Source of the DNA: Myxococcales bacterium
Lineage (GTDB): Bacteria; Myxococcota_A; Polyangia; Fen-1088
NCBI GenBank assembly: GCA_022184915.1
Contig: JAGTJU010000002.1
Span: 496,001-560,000, forward strand
DNA: 64,000 nt
Reading direction: 5' to 3'
Under the pieces are notes generated by a model, which saw only the letters and a program-made list of their open reading frames with translations, searched no databases and was not told where the DNA came from. Shown here in pieces: positions 1 to 8,420 of the stretch (the first letter of the stretch is position 1; the number at the start of each line of letters is the position of its first letter). The translations under genes were made by a program, and so were the position numbers.

Positions 1-291
1 ACCTTCATCGAGGCCAACGGCGCGACGGTCGATGATTGTTCCTACCAGGGCCACTTCATCTACGGATTGATCAATCGGACGACGGGGCGCGGGATCGCCG
101 GTGTTTACCCGACGTCGTTCACGGTCCAGGATTTTCGGATCTGGTGGACCGAAGTGAACCGGATCGAGATTGAATTCGCGCCCAACGGCAAGATTGGGAA
201 ACGGTGGCTGTTCCGGGTAGATGGCGGCCGCGATCAAGTCGTCTCTTTGGGCAAAGCGCTCGTGGACGCGGGACGCTTCCCGGGGAACTGA
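1..291 (+). CDS. C-terminal fragment of a hypothetical protein
   Basis: The frame is open from the first base of the window and closes with TGA at 289-291, leaving about 96 codons of a protein whose start lies upstream. The visible part is rich in aromatic residues (FRIWWTEVNRIEIEF) and ends in a polar tail. No family is recognised and no membrane segment is visible. It converges with the minus-strand gene at 304-1389. An internal ATG at 67 could be an alternative start, but the frame continues upstream of it with similar codon use, so truncation by the window edge is more likely. Confidence 0.6.
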   Translation, partial: TFIEANGATVDDCSYQGHFIYGLINRTTGRGIAGVYPTSFTVQDFRIWWTEVNRIEIEFAPNGKIGKRWLFRVDGGRDQVVSLGKALVDAGRFPGN

Positions 292-303
292 GACGCGCCG
301 ATC

Positions 304-1389
304 TCAGGGACGCTTTCGGCGCTGCCAAGCGAACGCGGCGCCCGCGCCGCCCGCCACGAGCAGGAGGCCCCCGGCGACCCACACCGTGCGTGAACGCGAC
401 GTGGGCAGGACGGCGGTCTCCGACACGACCGCTCGCAGGACCGGTTTGGACGTGGACTGGCCCTCGGCGGGGTCCGCGGGGTGCGGCGGGAGCGACTCGT
501 GGGTCGCCGGCCCCGGGTCGGTGGCCTGAAGCGCCGACCCGTATAACGAGGAAGCCTTCGCCGCGGCGAGGCGCGGGGGCGCGGGGCGAAAGGGGGTGGG
601 GGGCTGTGTTTCGCTACGGGGGCCTGCATCGGTAGGCGCAATGAATGGGGCGCTGCCTGCGAGCCGGCTCACCGCGGGGCGGACCTCGCCCGGCGGCGGT
701 GCGCTGGCGTCAGGGACTCCTTGAGCAAGGGGATCTCGAACGCCCGCGTCAGGTTTTGGGCGCCCGGGACGATCTTTCCGGCGGGTCGGCTCCGCCTCCG
801 GCGCGGCGTTCGACGGTCGCAACGGGGCGCCTGCGTCGGGCGGGGGCGTGGGCCTACTCTCCGCGGGCTTGCCGGCTGCTCCGGCAAGGGCGCTGGGGTT
901 CGCTCGCGTCTCGCTTTCGTTCGGGACAGGCGGAGCCTCGTGTGCCGGCCCGTCGGACGAGGCCCCGCGGAGGTGCGGAGGCGCCGCCCGCCCGGTCTGG
1001 TTGCGCTCGAGGATGTTGCGAGCCTGTGTGATGTAATGGATCGCAAGCCGGGGGTTGTTGGCCTCGGTTTCTATCTGGCCCAGCAGGACGAGCGCTTCGG
1101 TTTCTTTGGTCAGGGTTCTGGCTTCCCTGTACAGGTTGCGCGCCGTGAGCGCTTCCTGTCGCGCCTGCACGAAGCGACGCTTTTCGAGCGCCGCGTTTGC
1201 CCGAGCGAGGGCCGCATCTCCGTCGCGCTCGGTGCTCGCATCCGCGGCAGCCGGGGCGGTGGCTTCGTCTTGCGCCTGGGCGCGCCCCTCGCACGCAACC
1301 CCAAGTGCATGCCCCCAAACCACCCTCACCGCCAGGCACGACACGATCGACACCCTCTGGGATCGCGTGGCCTTGGTACCCCTGTGCAT
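304..1389 (-). CDS. Exported TPR-like protein with Pro/Ala-rich linker and C-terminal membrane anchor
   Basis: This 361-residue protein has an N-terminal hydrophobic signal region ending near Ala-Gln-Ala (about residues 12-40). An alpha-helical stretch follows at about residues 55-115 and resembles one or two tetratricopeptide-like hairpins (ALARANAALEKRRFVQARQEAL). Then comes a long low-complexity Pro/Ala/Asp linker, one transmembrane segment near residues 330-350 (VWVAGGLLLVAGGAGAAFAW) and a basic QRRKRP tail. The layout suggests a periplasmic helper domain tethered to the inner membrane. No enzymatic motif is visible. It lies downstream of the FHA phosphatase gene on the same strand, 55 bp away. 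The function is unknown. Confidence 0.75.
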   Translation of the reverse strand: MHRGTKATRSQRVSIVSCLAVRVVWGHALGVACEGRAQAQDEATAPAAADASTERDGDAALARANAALEKRRFVQARQEALTARNLYREARTLTKETEALVLLGQIETEANNPRLAIHYITQARNILERNQTGRAAPPHLRGASSDGPAHEAPPVPNESETRANPSALAGAAGKPAESRPTPPPDAGAPLRPSNAAPEAEPTRRKDRPGRPKPDAGVRDPLAQGVPDASAPPPGEVRPAVSRLAGSAPFIAPTDAGPRSETQPPTPFRPAPPRLAAAKASSLYGSALQATDPGPATHESLPPHPADPAEGQSTSKPVLRAVVSETAVLPTSRSRTVWVAGGLLLVAGGAGAAFAWQRRKRP

Positions 1390-1444
1390 GAGGGATCAGT
1401 CTAGCGCGGTCCTCGAAGACGCGAAGCTGCGGTCGCCGACGCCT

Positions 1445-3022
1445 TCAGCACCGCTTGAGCACGAGCACCGTGCGATCGTCGCCTTCCAGTCCCCCGCGGG
1501 GTGCAGACGCTTCGAGCAAACGGGCAAGCAGTGTCTCGGCGCTCAGGCTGGGGGCGCTCCGCAGGAGGGACTCCTCCATCACGCGATCGCCCTCTCGCCC
1601 GAAGGCCTCCACCACGCCATCCGTGCAGGACACCAGCGTATCGCCTGGGTGAAGGCGCACGATTGAGGAGTCGTAGAGGGAGTTCTCCAACATGCCGAGC
1701 CCCGTTCCGCCCGAGGTGAGGCGCTCGATGCGCCCGCTGGCGCGCACGAGCCAGGGCGGGATGTGGCCGGCGTTCACGTACGTGAGGCGCCCGGTAGGGG
1801 GCGTCAGGCGTGCCAGCACGGCCGTGGCGTAGCGATCGTCTGGGAGGTTCTCGAGAAAGCTTTGATTGATGGCCGCAGCTGCGCTGCCCAAAGAATCTTC
1901 CTGCCAGTGCGTTCGCACGGCGGCCCGCAGGGCCATCATCAACATCGCGGCTCCGGCGCCCTTGCCGCTCACGTCCCCCACGGCCAACCGAACGGCGTCG
2001 GGGTCCGTCGAGAGGTCGAAGTAGTCGCCGCCCACGCTCAGGCTGGGTAGGCACTGCCCCGCCACGTCGTAGCCCGGGATCTGGGGGGCGCTGGCGGGCA
2101 TCAGCCTCTGTTGCACCAAGGCGGCCAATCCCAGGTCCGAACGCAGACGCCGATGCGCCACATCGACTTCGCGCGCCCGCGCCGCTTCGATCTGGGCCGC
2201 AAGGAGGTGTGCCCATAGCCCCAGCACGCTCTCGTCGGCGTACCCGTAAGGACCGAGCGCGCCCAGCGAGCGGGCGGCATAGGCGAACCCCAGCATGCGC
2301 TCACCCCCACTGCGCAGAGGAATACAAACGGCGGAGGCGGGCCCGCTGTCTGTTTCCACGAGCCGGGCCACCACGGCGCCGTCGGCGGCGATGACCTGGT
2401 GGATGAGCTCAACGGGAGGAACCACGTGCGAAGAGCCTTCGCCGCGGTTTACGCTGGCTCTCGCGATGACTGTCGGGGGGCGCCCTTCGAGCAAGGCAAT
2501 GCCCGCGGCATCGGCCCGCGCCAGGTCAGCGAAGAGGTGGCTGCCGCGCTCGAGCACCTCGGCGAGGCTCTCGCAGCTTGCGAGTGCGCGCGCAGCCCTG
2601 CCCAGCCGTTCCAGGCCGGCCCCGGCGGCACCCTCGAGCAAGCCAAGCCCGGGGTTCGTGATCTCGCGGGCCAGGGTGAGCCCGCGTTGCCCTTCGGACG
2701 TGGGCTGTGAGAGAAATCCCGCGGTCTCTGAGTCGGGCAGTGCGTCCACGAAGGTGAGGCGGCTCTCGCCCGCCCGCAGCACGTCACCGTCCTGCAAGCG
2801 GCGCGCACCCAGCACGGGTGTGTCGTTGACGAACGTGCCGTTCCGGCTGCCCCGGTCGACGATGTAATAGCCGTCGGCCCGGCGCTCGATTTCGGCGTGA
2901 CAGCGCGAGAGGATCGGGTCCGGCAAAGCGAAATCGCTTTCGGGCGCACGCCCGATCGTGGCGCGCTCCTGGAGGAGAACCGCCCTCGTGTCGTCGTTTG
3001 TGTAGATGATCAGCCCCGGCAT
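1445..3022 (-). CDS. FHA-GAF-PP2C (SpoIIE/RsbU-type) serine phosphatase
   Basis: This 525-residue cytoplasmic signalling protein has three parts. Residues 1-95 form a forkhead-associated domain with the phosphothreonine-binding signature (IGRAPESDF, SRCHAEI, GSRNGTFVN). Residues about 130-275 look like a GAF sensor domain. From about 295 to the end lies a PP2C/SpoIIE catalytic domain with VGGDYFDL, AVGDVSGKGAGAAM and SCTDGVVEAFG, which carry the metal-binding Asp residues. Such phosphatases usually dephosphorylate STAS anti-anti-sigma proteins, and one is encoded at 9652. The FHA domain implies recruitment to a phosphothreonine made by a Ser/Thr kinase. The start is ATG at 3022, preceded by an AT-rich region. 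Confidence 0.92.
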   Translation of the reverse strand: MPGLIIYTNDDTRAVLLQERATIGRAPESDFALPDPILSRCHAEIERRADGYYIVDRGSRNGTFVNDTPVLGARRLQDGDVLRAGESRLTFVDALPDSETAGFLSQPTSEGQRGLTLAREITNPGLGLLEGAAGAGLERLGRAARALASCESLAEVLERGSHLFADLARADAAGIALLEGRPPTVIARASVNRGEGSSHVVPPVELIHQVIAADGAVVARLVETDSGPASAVCIPLRSGGERMLGFAYAARSLGALGPYGYADESVLGLWAHLLAAQIEAARAREVDVAHRRLRSDLGLAALVQQRLMPASAPQIPGYDVAGQCLPSLSVGGDYFDLSTDPDAVRLAVGDVSGKGAGAAMLMMALRAAVRTHWQEDSLGSAAAAINQSFLENLPDDRYATAVLARLTPPTGRLTYVNAGHIPPWLVRASGRIERLTSGGTGLGMLENSLYDSSIVRLHPGDTLVSCTDGVVEAFGREGDRVMEESLLRSAPSLSAETLLARLLEASAPRGGLEGDDRTVLVLKRC

Positions 3023-3110
3023 GTTTCCGTCGCCGGCTCAGGATAATGCTATTTTTGTGAATGTGTAGTAACGAAGGATACATTACGCGAAAAAGCTTGG
3101 TGACAGACCG
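3023..3110 (-). promoter_or_regulatory. AT-rich upstream region of the FHA phosphatase gene
   Basis: The bases upstream of the phosphatase start include an A/T-rich block (around 3044-3095) that contrasts with the GC-rich coding DNA on both sides. It is the natural place for the promoter of the leftward pair of genes. No exact -35/-10 pair could be assigned by eye, so this is a location call only. Confidence 0.25.
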
Positions 3111-3137
3111 CCGCATGTGCGGTGCGTTGTGTGGCCC

Positions 3138-4235
3138 TCAGGAGGCTACCGCCGCTTCGTAAAGAGACTGGTACTCGCGCGTCATGAAACCCAAGTCAAA
3201 GTGCGCGCGGGCTCTGGCAAGACCCGCAGCGGCCATACCTTCTCTCATTTCCCGGTCCTTTAGCAAGGCCGTAAGCGCCTCGGCGAGGGCCGCGGGGTTT
3301 TCCGGGGGGACCAAGCGACCCGTTCGACCCGGGATGACGGCTTCGGCGAGCGCTCCCACATCCGTGGCCACCACCGGGAGCCCGGAGGCCATCGCTTCGA
3401 GCACGGTGAGCGGGAGACCTTCGCTTTTCGAGCTCAGCACGAACACATCGAAGGCCGGCAGCAGGTCGGCCACGTCGCGCCGCCCTCCGGCGAACACCAC
3501 GCGCGCGCCGATGCCCAGGTGCTGCGCCTTGTCTTCCAGTTCGCGCCGCAGAGGTCCATCACCCACGAGCACGAGGCGGGCATGGGGCACCTCCGTGCGT
3601 GCAAAAGCCTCGAGCAAGCAGGCCTGATCTTTGACAGGTACCAAACGCCCCACCGTGCCCACCACCAGGTCTTGGGGCTCGAGCCCCAAGCGCTCCCGTG
3701 GTCCCCGGCGATCCGAGCCAGGCGTGAAGGCGTTCGTGTCGATGCCGTTCATGATGGTCCGCACGCGGGAGGAATCGATCCCCTGGGCCACCAGTTTGCG
3801 CTTCACGCGTTCGGCATCGGCCACCACGGTGTGCGTGAGCCACGGCAAAGACAGGGCGCGTTCGGCCAGCTTGAGGCCTTTTTGGTGAGGGAACAGGTTG
3901 CTGTGTTCCGTGTGCACCAGGGGGCGTCGGGCCACGGCTGCCGCAAGGCCGCCATAGAGCCAGGGCCCGACGTTGTGGGAATGAATCACGTCGATGCGAC
4001 GGCGGCGCACCAGAGCGGCCAGCCGGACCGGCAAGAGCGGGTCGCGGCCGGCGCGACGGTCGAGCACGTGGGTCGGAAGGCCCAACGCCCGGAACTCTGG
4101 GCCCAAAGTGCCATCAGTCGTCAGACTGGCAATCTCGAGTGCGAAGCGGCGTGTGTCGATGCGCCGCGCGAGGTTGAGGACCAAGGCCTCGGCCCCACCG
4201 ATCTCGAGTGTGTTCATCACCTGCAGGACGCGCAT
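3138..4235 (-). CDS. Glycosyltransferase family 4, EPS-associated
   Basis: This 365-residue GT-B enzyme should add a sugar from a nucleotide-sugar donor to the lipid-linked EPS repeat unit. The N-terminus (MRVLQVMNTLEIGGAEAL) and the following IDVIHSHN and VHTEHSN blocks resemble the family annotated as sugar transferases of PEP-CTERM/EpsH1-type systems. The C-terminal donor-binding signature SKSEGLPLTVLEAMASGLP holds the E-x7-E motif. The start chosen is the ATG at 4235, because it overlaps the TGA of the upstream gene as TGATG; a longer reading would lie inside the upstream coding region. It is the second gene of a leftward pair with the GT2 gene. Confidence 0.93.
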   Translation of the reverse strand: MRVLQVMNTLEIGGAEALVLNLARRIDTRRFALEIASLTTDGTLGPEFRALGLPTHVLDRRAGRDPLLPVRLAALVRRRRIDVIHSHNVGPWLYGGLAAAVARRPLVHTEHSNLFPHQKGLKLAERALSLPWLTHTVVADAERVKRKLVAQGIDSSRVRTIMNGIDTNAFTPGSDRRGPRERLGLEPQDLVVGTVGRLVPVKDQACLLEAFARTEVPHARLVLVGDGPLRRELEDKAQHLGIGARVVFAGGRRDVADLLPAFDVFVLSSKSEGLPLTVLEAMASGLPVVATDVGALAEAVIPGRTGRLVPPENPAALAEALTALLKDREMREGMAAAGLARARAHFDLGFMTREYQSLYEAAVAS

Positions 4236-5173
4236 CACCGTAGCCTCGCCCGCAGCTGCTTGAGCCGCGCCAAAGTGTTTGCGCCAAGCGCACTCGCCAC
4301 CAAGTACATCCACGCCTTTCGGTGCGCAGGTTTCAGTTTCACGCACGCAAGAAGAGGGCCTCTTGCTTCAGTCGTGCGACCGAGGTGAATCAACTCTTCG
4401 GCCCAATCGAGGTAAACCTGGGCCAAGCGGTCCGTCCACTCCGCTTCAATGGCGGGGTGCTGGCTGCAAAAACGTTGCCGGGCGAGCTCCAAAACGCGCT
4501 TTTCACCGCTGTACGATCGGCCGACGTTCCGGCTGATCCCCGAGGCGTGGGTTCGGTAGCGGATCTCCGGCGTTTCCAGCGCGTGGATTTCGTAACGCGC
4601 GGCCACCCGCAGCCACAGGTCGTAGTCCTCGACGGCAAAGAGGGCGGGGTCTTCGTCGAAGCTCCCGACCTCCTGCAAGCAGGCCCTCCGCACGAGCACC
4701 GACGAGGTGGGGATCACGTTACGCCAGAAGAGCCGATGAAACGCCTGCCCGGAGACCCCGGGAAAGCGGCTGCGCCCCACCACGTCCCCGGTCTCGTCGA
4801 TCTTGAGAACGGGGCCATAGACCAAGCCCACCGCGGGGCGCTCGGCCATCACCCGCAACTGCTGGGCGAGCTTCGTGGGTTCCCAGACGTCATCGGCGTC
4901 GAGGAAGGCCACGAACGGTGCCTGCGTGGAGCGAATGCCCGCGTTGCGGGCGCGCGCGGGTCCTCCGTTGGCCTGCTTCATCAGGCGCACCGGGTGATCG
5001 GCAAAGGGCCGAAGCGTCTCGTCGAAGGGACTCTTCGAGCCATCGTCCACCACCACCGCTTCCCAGCGTGTCTCCGTTTGCGCCACCAACGACGCCAGCG
5101 CCTCGGTCAGGAACCGCGGGTTCGGGTCGTACGCCGGTATCACCACACTCACCTCGGGGGCCCCTGTTGTCAT
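4235..5173 (-). CDS. Glycosyltransferase family 2
   Basis: This inverting GT-A type enzyme of about 312 residues carries VSVVIPAYDPN at the N-terminus, VVVDDGSKS, the metal/nucleotide-binding DADD motif (VAFLDADDVWEPTKL) and the acceptor-side motif FAVEDYDLWLRVA. A C-terminal helical extension of about 90 residues follows. It is soluble, with no transmembrane segment. The ATG at 5173 (MTTGAPEVSVVIP) places the start next to the fold; ATGs at 5188 and 5212 are alternatives. It is translationally coupled to the GT4 gene downstream and divergent from the chain-length gene at 5277, so the 100 bp between should hold promoters for both directions. Confidence 0.92.
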   Translation of the reverse strand: MTTGAPEVSVVIPAYDPNPRFLTEALASLVAQTETRWEAVVVDDGSKSPFDETLRPFADHPVRLMKQANGGPARARNAGIRSTQAPFVAFLDADDVWEPTKLAQQLRVMAERPAVGLVYGPVLKIDETGDVVGRSRFPGVSGQAFHRLFWRNVIPTSSVLVRRACLQEVGSFDEDPALFAVEDYDLWLRVAARYEIHALETPEIRYRTHASGISRNVGRSYSGEKRVLELARQRFCSQHPAIEAEWTDRLAQVYLDWAEELIHLGRTTEARGPLLACVKLKPAHRKAWMYLVASALGANTLARLKQLRARLR

Positions 5174-5276
5174 CACCTGCCATTTCATGCGGCAGGGGCT
5201 GCCGTTTGGCAAATCCCTGTAGGTCGCTCCCGTCGTCTGCCGGACAGCGAGGGATTTTTGCGGGATACTCTCTGCC

Positions 5277-6287
5277 GTGGCTTACCAGCTACCGACCTTG
5301 CCTCTCCGAGAACCGGATCTGGGCACCTTGCGCGATGAGCTTCAGGCCCTGTGGCGCGCGGGCCGGCGGCGTCCGTTTTTGGTGCTGCTGTGTGCGCTGT
5401 TCGGCGCAGGTGTGGTGGGCCTCCAGAGCGCGCGCCGTTCGCCCCTGCCCGTGGGGCGGGTGATGGTGCGCATCGAGGAGCAGTGGTCGGAGGGCTCATC
5501 GAACCGGCGGTTGTCGCGCCAGGAACTCGAAAGCTACGTTCACGACGTGGCGTTTTCGGCCACACATCTCACCGAAATGTTTGTCGAGCGGCTTCTCGAT
5601 GGTCCTCCGCCTCGTGACCTGGATCCGCACGAGGTTGCGACGGGCATTCGCGAAGACCTCACCCTCGAGGTGGTTCACGACCAGATCCTGTCGTTGTTCT
5701 CCGCCAAGGAGCGCCGGCGTGCGGCGTTCGTCCAGGTCAGCTTCCGGGCGGGAAGCGCAGAATCCGCGTTGCGGGTGACGGATGCCCTGGCGGACCTGCT
5801 CGTGGAAAAGGCGATGCTGGCCGAAAGCGAAAGCTCACGGGCGCATGCCTTTGCGGCCCGGGAGGCCTCGAGCCGTGCTGAGGAAGAGCTCACGCGCGCC
5901 CGCGCCCGGGTGACCACGCAGCTCTCTCTCATCGAAAGGCCGAGTAAACTTGCGGAGTTCGTGGGAGTTGCCCTGTCCGTCGAGCGCCACCGCGCCGCGC
6001 GCGCCAAGTCTGAAGAGGAAGAAGCGTTCATGCGCTTTCGGGCCCAAGCGGAAATGCCGTTGGTGTCCCTGACGCGGGGTGAAGTGCGGGTCGAGCGCCC
6101 GGTCTCTCGGCAGCGCACGTTCCTGACCGTGGCTGGCATCGGCTTTGCGTCTCTGCTGCCCATCGCATGGCTTCTCGTGGGCGCCTTTTCCAGCCGTATC
6201 GAAGACGCAGACGATTTGTCCCGGCTCGGGCTTTCTTCGCTGGGGGCCATTCGCGGGGCCGAGGGCCCGCGACGCCGCATGCAGTGA
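5277..6287 (+). CDS. Wzz-like polysaccharide chain-length / co-polymerase protein (short)
   Basis: This 336-residue inner-membrane protein has a transmembrane segment at about residues 33-52 (FLVLLCALFGAGVVGL), a mainly helical periplasmic region, and a second transmembrane segment near 281-303 (VAGIGFASLLPIAWLLVGAF). Two flanking helices with a coiled periplasmic domain are the layout of polysaccharide co-polymerases, though sequence identity to classical Wzz looks low. The start is GTG at 5277. It is the first gene of a rightward three-gene set with the larger GumC-type protein and a BY-kinase-like ATPase. Two co-polymerases in tandem are unusual; they may act as a pair. Confidence 0.8.
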   Translation: MAYQLPTLPLREPDLGTLRDELQALWRAGRRRPFLVLLCALFGAGVVGLQSARRSPLPVGRVMVRIEEQWSEGSSNRRLSRQELESYVHDVAFSATHLTEMFVERLLDGPPPRDLDPHEVATGIREDLTLEVVHDQILSLFSAKERRRAAFVQVSFRAGSAESALRVTDALADLLVEKAMLAESESSRAHAFAAREASSRAEEELTRARARVTTQLSLIERPSKLAEFVGVALSVERHRAARAKSEEEEAFMRFRAQAEMPLVSLTRGEVRVERPVSRQRTFLTVAGIGFASLLPIAWLLVGAFSSRIEDADDLSRLGLSSLGAIRGAEGPRRRMQ

Positions 6288-6329
6288 TGTATATTCGGTC
6301 CCGCCTTGGCTTCGTCTGAAAGGGTCTTC

Positions 6330-7682
6330 ATGCCGGCTTCGATCCCCGCCTCCTTTTTTCTTTTCAGAGCCGTGCGGCACTTCTGGCCCTGGATCCTGGT
6401 GGTGGCCGCGTTGGGCTCAGCGGCCGCCGTCGTGGCCGGACGATACACGCCCCCCGTTTACAGGTCGGAAGCCATCTTGCTCATGCAGCAATACCCCGGG
6501 GCACCCGACGCTCGTCAGGCCGGAGGGCGCCTGAAGGACATGTTGATGGCCAGCGAACGGCTGTCCAAGGTTCTCGAAGACGCTCGGCTCTTCACCCATC
6601 TACGCACCGGGCAGGAACGCGTGGAAGAGATGCGGAAAAAGACCGTCTTTCGAGCCCACCCCGGAGCCACGTTCTCGATTTCTGTGTTGGCCAACACACC
6701 CGAGCAGGCCCAGCAGGCCACGCGCGACCTGGCCGATGGCCTCATCGAAGACGATGGGCGGCTGCGAGGCCTCGAAGCCCAGCGGAACCGCATCTTCCTG
6801 CAGGGTGAGAAAAAACGTCTGCAGGCCGAGGTCAAGAACCGTGAAGACGAACTGCAAGCCTTCCTGCGTGAGCATCCCGAGGTCGCGCTCCAGCCGGAGA
6901 TCGAACTCGTTACCACGGATGATGGCACCCGCGCGCTCGAGCAGGAACTCGAGCGGCTGCGCCAGGCTCAAGACCGGAGCTCGGGACTCGGCGGACTCGA
7001 CTCCGACTCGGCCGCCTCGGCCGCGCGGCAGCGGGCCGAAATGGAGCTGTCGCGGGCGCGGCTCGAGCTGTCCGAAAAGCGTGACCTGCTGACCGAGGCT
7101 CACCCCGACGTGATCTTGGCTCGCCAAAGGCTCGACCGGGCAGAAGACGCCTACAAGCGGTCGATGGCGGCCGAGAGCGCTTCGCGAAAGGCTGCGCTGA
7201 CGGCGGCGACGTCGCCCAACGCGGAAAGTGAGCGCTTGGCAAAACAGATCGATACCCTCGAGAGCAAGCTGGCCTCGGCCCGCACGGGGGGGCGCGGGAA
7301 CGCGCGCGGCCGTCGCAACAAAGAGTTGGCCCCTTTGCAGGTGCAGTACCAGAGCCTGCGCCACATCACCGAAGACGTGCGTGAGCGCTTGAGTCGCCTG
7401 GAAGAGCAGCAGTTCCAAGCCGAGATGTTGGAAAAGATGCAGACCGGTGAGGGGATTGGCCTCCTCACCATCCTGGACCCGGCCTACCGTCCGGCAGCCC
7501 CGGAGGTCAATCGCGGCCTCAGGGTGGCCATGGCGGGGATAGGCGCCAGCGTGGTGCTAGGAGCCTTTGTGGCGTTTTTGCGCGCGTTAATCAGCGACAA
7601 GGTCCGGGATCGCCGCGATGTCGAGTGGCTTGCGGGAGCCTCGGTTTTGGCGGTCATTCCGAAGGGAGGAACTCGTGGCTGA
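6330..7682 (+). CDS. GumC/Wzz family polysaccharide co-polymerase
   Basis: This protein of about 450 residues has an N-terminal transmembrane segment (FWPWILVVAALGSAAAVV), a Wzz domain (YTPPVYRSEAILLMQQ), a long coiled coil rich in Glu/Arg/Leu over about residues 130-370, and a C-terminal transmembrane helix (MAGIGASVVLGAFVAFL). This is the classic PCP-2a architecture controlling EPS chain length and export together with a Wza outer-membrane component. The ATG at 6330 is preferred; a TTG at 6306 would add eight residues. The 3' end overlaps the BY-kinase start by 8 bp, so the two are translationally coupled like a split co-polymerase/kinase. Confidence 0.92.
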   Translation: MPASIPASFFLFRAVRHFWPWILVVAALGSAAAVVAGRYTPPVYRSEAILLMQQYPGAPDARQAGGRLKDMLMASERLSKVLEDARLFTHLRTGQERVEEMRKKTVFRAHPGATFSISVLANTPEQAQQATRDLADGLIEDDGRLRGLEAQRNRIFLQGEKKRLQAEVKNREDELQAFLREHPEVALQPEIELVTTDDGTRALEQELERLRQAQDRSSGLGGLDSDSAASAARQRAEMELSRARLELSEKRDLLTEAHPDVILARQRLDRAEDAYKRSMAAESASRKAALTAATSPNAESERLAKQIDTLESKLASARTGGRGNARGRRNKELAPLQVQYQSLRHITEDVRERLSRLEEQQFQAEMLEKMQTGEGIGLLTILDPAYRPAAPEVNRGLRVAMAGIGASVVLGAFVAFLRALISDKVRDRRDVEWLAGASVLAVIPKGGTRG

Positions 7683-8397
7683 AGCAAGGAGCCCCAAGAA
7701 CTTGGCGGAGGCCATGCAAGGGGCGAGCGCTCACGGCGCCACGGACGTTGAGGTCGTGGTCATGCCAGCCCCCGCGACCACCGACCCACGCCTCGTGGTG
7801 GCCGAGGCCCCACAGTCGCAGGCCGCGGGCTCATTCCGGGCCCTGCGGCAACGGGTGGTCGATTCCCCCGAGCGACGTACCTTCCTGGTCACCAGCACCG
7901 GACCGGGCGAAGGCAAGTCCGTCACCGCGGCCAACCTGGCGTTGGCCCTGTCGGAACTGGGACGTGCCCGCGTGGTGTTGGTGGATGCCCATCCGGCCGC
8001 CCCGATGGTGGCAACGTTGTTCAAGGTGCCAGAGCCGCCCACCTGGACCGTGACCTTGCAGGCGCGCCGCGGAGCCGACGTTGCGCCGCCGTGGGAGGTG
8101 GTGAGACAAGGCGATGCGGACGTGCACCTGCTCACGGCCTGCCGGGAGCCCGCCGTGCCGGCGCCTTTGGCCTCGGACTACGCCCATCTCCTCGCGCTGT
8201 TGCGGCGGGCCTTCGACTTCGTGGTCGTGGACGGGCCGGCTCTCTCCGCGCGCCCCGATGCGGCGGTGCTGGCCGAGAACGTCGACGGGGTCATCGTGGT
8301 GGCGTCGGCAGGTCGGACCCGGGCACGGGCCCTCCGGCAGGCGCTCGAGCAGATCCCCGCGCACCGCCTGCTGGGTACGGTGGTCCTCGAGCGCTGA
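7675..8397 (+). CDS. CpsD/CapB-type BY-kinase-like ATPase, degenerate
   Basis: This cytoplasmic P-loop protein of 240 residues resembles the kinase half of bacterial tyrosine autokinases. It has Walker A (GPGEGKSVTAANLALALSE) and Walker B (FDFVVVDGPAL). The Walker A' motif, normally DxDxR, reads VVLVDAHPAAP, so the second Asp and the Arg are missing. The C-terminus ends LLGTVVLER without the usual tyrosine cluster; the only tyrosine seen is in SDYAHLL. It may bind ATP and gate the co-polymerase without autophosphorylating. The GTG at 7675 is chosen for the strong ribosome-binding site GGGAGGA just upstream and the 8-bp overlap with the previous gene. Confidence 0.87.
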   Translation: MAEARSPKNLAEAMQGASAHGATDVEVVVMPAPATTDPRLVVAEAPQSQAAGSFRALRQRVVDSPERRTFLVTSTGPGEGKSVTAANLALALSELGRARVVLVDAHPAAPMVATLFKVPEPPTWTVTLQARRGADVAPPWEVVRQGDADVHLLTACREPAVPAPLASDYAHLLALLRRAFDFVVVDGPALSARPDAAVLAENVDGVIVVASAGRTRARALRQALEQIPAHRLLGTVVLER

Positions 8398-8420
8398 CCC
8401 GCGACTGCGGCCCGTTGCCC

